From Alteromonadaceae bacterium (GTDB lineage Bacteria; Pseudomonadota; Gammaproteobacteria; Enterobacterales; Alteromonadaceae), in the NCBI GenBank assembly GCA_014872785.1, contig WKFJ01000011.1, positions 62,001-126,000 of the forward strand: a DNA stretch of 64,000 bases, read 5' to 3'. The notes beneath the pieces were generated by a model that saw nothing but the letters and a program-made list of their open reading frames with translations, had not been told where the DNA came from and searched no databases. Each line of letters begins with the position of its first letter. Within the stretch, counting starts at the first letter, position 1. Below, piece after piece: positions 63,649-64,000 of the stretch. The translations under genes and the position numbers were made by a program.

Positions 63649-64000
63649 TTATTGTTTCTACTATCAACTTACTGGTAGGTAAGGGTTTTTCAAAGGGGAA
63701 CATATGACCTACACCGCGATAACGATGGTGCTGCATACCAGGATGCCCTTTTAAAAAGCGACGTATCATAGGCGCAAAACAAGCGTTGGAGTATTGCGCT
63801 GAAATTAGCTTTGCGGGGCACTGCAACTGTTGGTCAAACGTGTGCATATTATGAGGAATATTGCGGAAAATTTGTGTTTCCACAGCCACTTCATACGCTA
63901 ATCGCGTACCATTTTTTTCCTTTTTAGTCGCTGAGCGAACATAATCCACTAAGCAATCTTCATCAAAATATCGAAATAGTGCTTTGGGTTTAAAATACGC
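63626..64000 (-). CDS. alpha/beta hydrolase, C-terminal part (5' end off window)
   Basis: An open frame enters from the right edge of the window and ends at 63626. The visible 124 residues look like the C-terminal half of an alpha/beta hydrolase: CPAKLISAQYSNACFAPMI (cap-to-core strand) and the catalytic His in YRGVGHMFPFEKP. It overlaps the pxpA start by 23 bp (11 bp if pxpA starts at 63636), so it is probably the gene upstream in the same operon. Full length, nucleophile and substrate are not visible. Confidence 0.75.
   Translation of the reverse strand, partial: AYFKPKALFRYFDEDCLVDYVRSATKKEKNGTRLAYEVAVETQIFRNIPHNMHTFDQQLQCPAKLISAQYSNACFAPMIRRFLKGHPGMQHHRYRGVGHMFPFEKPLPTSKLIVETINEWSNAE

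Noticed and set aside
1-64000. CRISPR arrays, tRNA or rRNA genes, prophage
   Set aside because: No regularly spaced direct repeats, no cloverleaf or rRNA-like stretches, and no phage structural genes were seen on reading both strands.

Overview
The window looks like chromosomal DNA of a marine gammaproteobacterium of the order Alteromonadales (Alteromonas/Glaciecola/Paraglaciecola relatives). This rests on gene content and order: yejK-yejL-yejM, ybfF-DUF2788-fldA-fur, a MerR-type LiuR with complete branched-chain amino acid breakdown operons, a TonB-dependent receptor beside a periplasmic-binding-protein/kinase pair, and many c-di-GMP proteins. The species cannot be named from the sequence alone. 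I see no tRNA, rRNA, CRISPR, prophage or intact insertion sequence.

Layout. 1-9 kb: a LytS/LytTR-type two-component pair (regulator cut by the window edge), a DUF962 protein, a PilZ protein, an M61 peptidase with PDZ domain, a periplasmic solute-binding-like protein, an M23 peptidase coupled to a tandem QueD-like protein, and yejK. 8.7-10.5 kb: yejL and a shortened YejM-like inner-membrane protein. 10.5-17.2 kb: a periplasmic binding protein, a sensor kinase, a TonB-dependent receptor and two overlapping citrate-synthase-fold genes that appear to lack all three catalytic residues; this is the most unusual part of the window. 17.2-22.3 kb: a ThDP enzyme of the acetolactate synthase family, a REC-REC-PAS-GGDEF-EAL protein and gmhB. 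22.5-28 kb: the valine/isobutyrate degradation operon (mmsA to mmsB plus an SDR). 28-29.7 kb: a receiver-like/helical-repeat protein.

30-38.4 kb: a thiolase divergent from liuR-liuA-liuB-liuC-liuD-liuE (leucine degradation). Near-identical palindromes lie in front of liuR and in front of mmsA, so one MerR regulator probably controls both blocks. liuE carries a one-base deletion. 38.4-44.6 kb: a periplasmic protein, an orphan CofD-like protein, an outer-membrane barrel, a TA-flanked 264-bp MITE-like element and a diverged partial copy of it, a LysR regulator, a small unknown protein, and about 0.9 kb of decayed DNA. 44.6-50 kb: two membrane proteins, an LRAT/NlpC-like protein, ybjQ, a HIT protein, astE and a degenerate-GGDEF/EAL protein. 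50-54.5 kb: glgP and pgm (glycogen), separated by a spacer with a strong hairpin. 54.7-59.2 kb: ybfF, a frameshifted DUF2788 gene, fldA, a chemotaxis receptor and fur. 59.2-64 kb: alr and a D-amino-acid aminotransferase, then pxpC-pxpB-pxpA (5-oxoprolinase) and the end of an alpha/beta hydrolase.

Both broken genes (liuE and DUF2788) are broken by one-base changes in runs of A. Homopolymer read errors are therefore a serious alternative to true mutation.
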